Source of the DNA: Aquilaria yunnanensis
Lineage: Eukaryota; Streptophyta; Magnoliopsida; Malvales; Thymelaeaceae
Reading direction: 5' to 3'
NCBI GenBank assembly: GCA_039654915.1
Contig: CM077597.1
Location: forward strand, 37,050,001-37,114,000
Length of the DNA: 64,000 bases
The notes under the pieces were generated by a model. The model was not told the origin of the DNA. It ran no database searches and saw nothing but the letters and a program-made list of their open reading frames with translations. A program made the position numbers and the translations under genes. This document shows positions 59,997 to 64,000 of the stretch, one piece after another (the stretch's first letter is position 1; each line of letters starts with the position of its first letter).

Positions 59997-60640
59997 GCTT
60001 TTCCATGATTGCCTTAATTCTTACTCATCTGACCAAGAAGGGACTGAAAAGATTTGAGTGGACTGAGAAGTGTGAAAAGAGTTTCTAGGAGCTCAAACAG
60101 AGGTTGATTGAAGCTCCAGTATTGATTCTTCCTGATCGAAGCAAGCCCTACATCATATATACAGATGCATCTAGATTTGGGTTAGGTTGTGTGGTTATAG
60201 AAGACAGAAATTTCATTGCTTATAGGTCAAGGTAGTTGAGACCCCATGAGTAAAATTATCCTGCCCATGACCTATAACTGGCAGTAGTGATTTTTTCTTT
60301 AAAGCAATAGAGACATTACTTGATCGGTAGTTCCTTTGTGATCTACCCTGACCATAAGAGCCTAAAGTACTTGTTCACTTAGAAAGAGTTGAACAAGAGG
60401 CAAAGGAGTTGGTTAGAATACATTAAGGACTATGACTGCTGTATAGAGTACATAGAGGGCAAAGGCAATCTAGTAGCAAATGCGTTGAGCAGAAAGTACA
60501 TGGGTCTTTTAGAAGCAGGATCGATAACTGATTATGATGAGCAGAATAGTTTACTATGCCTATGGCATATATGGCATAAGTGGGAGAAAGCCTAAATCCA
60601 CATATTGGCATTTCAGTCTAGATGGATTAAAGAAGCCTGA
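59997..60640 (+). pseudogene. A3 RNase H
   Basis: The only near-complete RNase H of family A in the window: TKKGLKRFEWTEKCEKSF, PVLILPDRSKPYIIYTDASR with the catalytic Asp, GCVVIEDRNFIAYRSR, LRPHE, FVIYPDHKSLKYLFT, NKRQRSWLEYIKDYDCCIEY and ANALSRK. Stops occur near 60087, 60236 and 60251, and at further points up to 60594. It degrades the RNA of the RNA-DNA hybrid in an active element. Confidence 0.9.
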
Positions 60641-61940
60641 AAGGCACAGGAGATAGATCCTGATCTAAAAAAAGTTTTTAGGGGAGGAAATAGGTTCCTT
60701 GTATCAATCCTTTGCCTCCAAGAAAGGATTACTGTACTTCAAAGACTGAATCTATGTGCCTAAAGGAGAAAACCTCAAGGATGAAATACTTGAAGAAGCT
60801 CATACAAGTAAGTTGAACATCCATCCAGGAAGTGAGAAAATGTATAAAGACTTGAAGACTTACTTTTGGTGGCCAAATATGAGGGGAGACATAGTTACTT
60901 ATGTCTCCGAATGTGCCACATGCCAGAGGGAGGTAGAGCACCAGAAGCCATTTGGTACCCTACAGACTCTACCTATACCAGTGAGAAAGTGGGTCAACAT
61001 AACCTTGGACTTTTTGAATGGGTTGCCTGGGTTGCCTATGACCAGATTAAGGCATTATACAATTTGGGTCATTGTGGATAGGCTATCCAAATGTGTCCAC
61101 TTCTTACCTATGTAACTCACAGACTCCTTGGAGAAGTTAGCCCAGATGAATGTCCCAGAGATAATAAGACTACATGGAGTGCTAGACTGCATTTTATTTG
61201 ATAGAGATCCAAGATTTACAGCTCAATTTTGGAGTGTTATTCATAAAGCAATAAGAACTAAAATCCACCTGAGTACTGCTTATCATCCTCAGATAGATGG
61301 GCAATCTAAAAGGGTGATACAGATGCTGGAAGACATGCTCAGAAGCTGTGTGTTGGATTTCAAAGGTGAATAGGACCAACACTTGCCATTGGTGGAATTC
61401 TCATATAGCAATAGTTACCAAAGCACAATTGGCATGGCACCTTATGAAGTACTATATGGAAGAAGGTGCATGACACCCTACTATTGGGTGGATGCCTCAG
61501 ACAGGCTAGAGTTGGGTCTCAAAATTTTTTAGAAGACTAATGCCAAAATCAAGAAAATCCAAGTGAGATTAAAGGCAGCCATTGAAAGGACCACAACCTT
61601 TGTGAACAAAAGAAGAAGAGACTTGGAATTTGAGGTTGGTGAAAATGTTTGGCTAAAAGTTGCACCAACCAAAGGCATTATCAGATTTGGTAGAAGAACC
61701 AAGTTTGTGCCAAGATACATAGGTCCTTATAAGATCTTGGACAGAGTTGGCAAGGTAGCATACAGGTTAGTTTTATCGCCAAGCATGTCAAGTGCTCATA
61801 ATATTTTTCACATCAGTATGGTTAAGAAGTGTCTATTGGACACAAACCATGCTGTTGTAGTGGAAGACATACAGCTGGAACCTAACTTGACATATGAAGA
61901 GAAACCTATAGCTATCTTAGCCAAGCATACTAGAAGGTAA
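60641..61940 (+). pseudogene. A3 integrase with catalytic Glu changed to Lys
   Basis: The zinc finger at 60790-60940 is intact (HTSKLNIHPGS, then CATCQ). The core has ITLDFLNGLPG (first Asp near 61010), a stop after VHFLPM at 61113, DRDPRF (second Asp near 61205) and DGQSKRVIQMLEDMLR, where the third catalytic residue Glu is Lys (near 61303). Stops follow near 61371 and 61530. The C-terminal domain is at 61563-61800 (GENVWLKVAPTKGIIRFGRR, YIGPYKILDRVG), then the linker HISMVKKCLLDTNH and VVEDIQLEPNLTYEEKPIAI. Confidence 0.92.
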
Positions 61941-62086
61941 AGAAACAAGCTCATTCCCAAGGTTAAAGTTCAGTGGTCACACCACTCTAAAAGATGAGCA
62001 ACCTGGGGACCTAAAAAAGACCTTATGGAAAAGGTATCTTGATGAATACCCAAAGCTAAAGGCCATTTTGGAGGGCCAAAATTTTT
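61941..62086 (+). pseudogene. A3 chromodomain
   Basis: NKLIPKVKVQWSHHSKR, stop, ATWGPKKDLME, then frame loss. It corresponds to the better preserved chromodomain at 39840-39950. Stops near 61938 and 61994. Confidence 0.85.
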
Positions 62087-62099
62087 AAGGGGGGAGGAT
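62087..62099 (+). promoter_or_regulatory. Polypurine tract, A3
   Basis: AAGGGGGGAGGAT directly before the 3' LTR start TGTTACC at 62100. Confidence 0.88.
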
Positions 62100-62383
62100 T
62101 GTTACCACCTCATAAAAATGGGAGAATTAGAAGCGCGGCATAATGGTAAAAAAAACCATTATATTGTGTAATTCTCACCTTAGTTATTGAAGTATAAAGG
62201 GTAAAAGGCATGATCAACACCTCCTTAAAAGTGTTCCAAGTTGGTAACTTGGCCCCCAAGAAAAGCCTTAAGGATTCCTTGTTTGTCAAGCAACCTATGG
62301 ACTTTTTTGTAAGGTTTTGGAAATACAGGTACTCAATTGCAAAACACTCAAGAAAGAGCTTTGGAGAATTATGGGAAGGATAT
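62100..62383 (+). repeat. A3 3' LTR, left part
   Basis: It starts TGTTACCACCTC and matches 51055-51330 and the A1 LTR starts. It is interrupted at 62384 by solo LTR F. Confidence 0.92.
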
Positions 62384-63341
62384 TGATAGCCAAACTGCTA
62401 TCTCCCTGAGCACCTAAGGACCCCGGAAAGGAGGGAGCCAAACGCTTGAGGCACGCGACCTCGGTAACCCGCCAATACCAACCTCAGGAAACTACCATAT
62501 TGCCTCTATCGGGAGGGCGACCGAGTCAGCTTCGGGGAGAAGTGCCAGCCACCTTCTGCAGGTGAAAGCCCCCTAAAGGGCTAACTTCGGAGCCAGGGAA
62601 TGCCCCGAAGTACCACTGCGACTCCGGGAAAAGGTCCCTCACTCCGAAGTGAGACATCAACCAAGAACACCTCGGAGCTATGGTAGAGCCATCAAGGAGC
62701 CTCTGACATTACGCCCGTACACCCTACACGCCGTCCTTGCAGGCACTCTGACGCGTCGCCACTGCCTACGTCCTGTCATGTAGGGCTATGATTATCGTAG
62801 CTCGTGGCTCGAGGAGCCTGCAGGCGGCTAGGCGCCCCCCATGCCCAGAAGTACGGATGGTGTTCGTCCATACACGTGCTACAATCTGAAGGGCTCACCC
62901 CCTCCTATATATACCAGGGGAATGGTCGCAGGCAAGAGACCTTTCTCTCCTCTCTCCGCTCTGAATCCTCTCCTTCCAGCCCTCAAAAGAAAAGACAAAT
63001 AGGCAAGACTCTCTGGTACTTGCTGCTCTCTCTCTCTACCCCTCCCAAAGCACTGACTTGGGCGTCCGAGGCTCCTCCCCGAAAAATCACTCCGGGGACC
63101 TCCTAACCCCTGTTTTCTAAGTGTTTCAGGCCAGTCCTCCTGAGGAATCCCCATTTTGGACCTTTCTCTTATGCCGAAAGTGCTTCTCGGCCTCACCATG
63201 CCTGCCACGAGAAGATGCTGCCGGCCATCATAGGCAGTCCACACAGAGCACCTTCTTTCAGGGCTTGCCTACACCTCCTGAAACTCCTGCTGCCTTCTCC
63301 ACGACACACAGTGGAGATTCTGATGGCCCTCATTGCCATCA
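62384..63341 (+). mobile_element. Solo LTR, family F (TSD gatat)
   Basis: 958 bp from TGATAGCC to GCCATCA, with 4-bp inverted ends (TGAT/ATCA) and the perfect duplication gatat (62379-62383 and 63342-63346). Excision restores GGAAGGATATGA as in other A LTRs. It is clearly richer in GC and CpG than everything around it. TATATATA is at 62906-62913, followed by a CT-rich leader. The open stretches 62804-63106 and 63121-63348 show no family signature. Family not determined. Confidence 0.92.
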
Positions 63342-64000
63342 GATATGAGTGGTATGAAAGTGCTATTGGGGGACCAAATTGCTTATGGAAGACAAGTGTG
63401 GGCAAAGAAAACACAAAAGGGGCTTATGGACCTAAGTGTCCTTGTGTAGGCCATTGGTTGTTTATGCTTTTGACTTGAGTCAAATGGAGAAATTTTAGGG
63501 CTATCCCACTCAAGGGAGGATAGCTAAGGCATGGTAGGGATATCGCCAAATGTGGGCCAAGAAATTAAGCATATTAAACCAAGGTTTTGTAGCAAGGAAA
63601 TGGACATAAAGCAAGGTTAGGCTTGTTAAGTGTGTTTTATGCCCTGAAGCTCATTTAAGCCAATTTAAGTGGCCAACTCACTTATCTCTCACCCATTTTT
63701 AGCCTCCTTCAGCCCAAGAATATAGCCACACCTCCTCCATGGCCACCACAGCTTCAAACTTGCAATTGATTGAAATTGAAGGAAAAAGGAAGCAATTGGA
63801 AGCAAACTAGAGCTATTACTTGGATACTTCAAGGATAAGGTTGATTTTTGACCTACCCACTTTGGTACGGTTTCACTTCCCCCCATGGATTATTTACTAT
63901 ATTTTCAAGCATCCATGGAGCTAGGGCTAAGCTTGGAAGAGAGCCATGAGCTTGATGAACCGAGCTTAGTGAGGGGGTGTACTTATTGAAGGTTTGGAGA
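63342..64000 (+). repeat. A3 3' LTR, right part, runs off the window
   Basis: It continues the A3 LTR, matching 51180-51330 and 53543 onward. The end of the LTR and the right TSD (expected taaac) are outside the window. Confidence 0.9.

Noticed and set aside
62804..63348. GC-rich open stretches in LTR F as a possible transferred gene
   Set aside because: The block has LTR ends, a TATA box and a perfect target duplication, and the overlapping frames on both strands show no domain.
1..64000. A host gene, RNA gene, or a defence-type or biosynthetic system hidden among the repeats
   Set aside because: I read the open stretches on both strands; all with recognisable similarity belong to gypsy gag-pol, and the rest fall in LTRs or in the non-coding internal region of B. 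I saw no tRNA cloverleaf or rRNA-like sequence, but a covariance-model scan was not possible here.

Overview
The window is plant nuclear heterochromatin built almost entirely of decayed LTR retrotransposons. I see no host gene, tRNA, rRNA, CRISPR array or other prokaryotic feature in 64 kb. The plant assignment rests on several things: Ty3/gypsy polyproteins ending in a chromodomain, long LTRs (about 2.2-3.0 kb), a primer-binding site of the form TGGTATCAGAGC (complementary to initiator tRNA-Met), 5-bp target-site duplications (TSDs), solo LTRs, and CpG-poor decay with many CAG-to-TAG stops. Together they point to Tekay/Del-like chromoviruses of a large-genome seed plant. I cannot name the species. 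Family letters used here are local labels.

Layout. 1-5154: family C polymerase ends (RNase H, integrase, chromodomain) in a tandem array of about 1.7-kb units, split by a solo LTR of family K. 5155-8930: a family C LTR followed by a gag fragment. 8931-10523: an unassigned LTR-like block (D) with a 278-bp tandem repeat. 10524-10665: a scrap of a K LTR. 10666-33147: element B, a large element with 2.66-kb LTRs and a roughly 4-kb internal region without gag or pol. Inside B sits the complete minus-strand element A4 (15908-26632, TSD gaatg). A4 is itself split by a solo K LTR and a solo B' LTR, and B's 3' LTR is split by a solo A2 LTR. 33141-42648: element A1, a gag-pol pseudogene set between two LTRs and preceded by the tail of another copy. 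42649-51054: LTR, pol and gag fragments of A2, C and A5 joined in both orientations. 51055 to the right edge: element A3, the most complete gag-PR-RT-RNase H-integrase-chromodomain order in the window, split by solo LTRs E, K and F.

No element can make its own proteins: every gag-pol frame carries stops, frameshifts or domain deletions. The nesting gives a relative order of events: B before A4, A4 before K copy 2 and B'; A5 before A3, A3 before K copy 3, E and F.

The most interesting unexplained structure is a small module inside the long LTRs of families A, A2, A3, B, B', C, D and E. A T-rich stretch ending in CAG or TAG is followed by a short hairpin, then a second pyrimidine-rich AG. The hairpin stem differs in sequence between families while base pairing is kept, which suggests selection on RNA structure in the R/U5 region.
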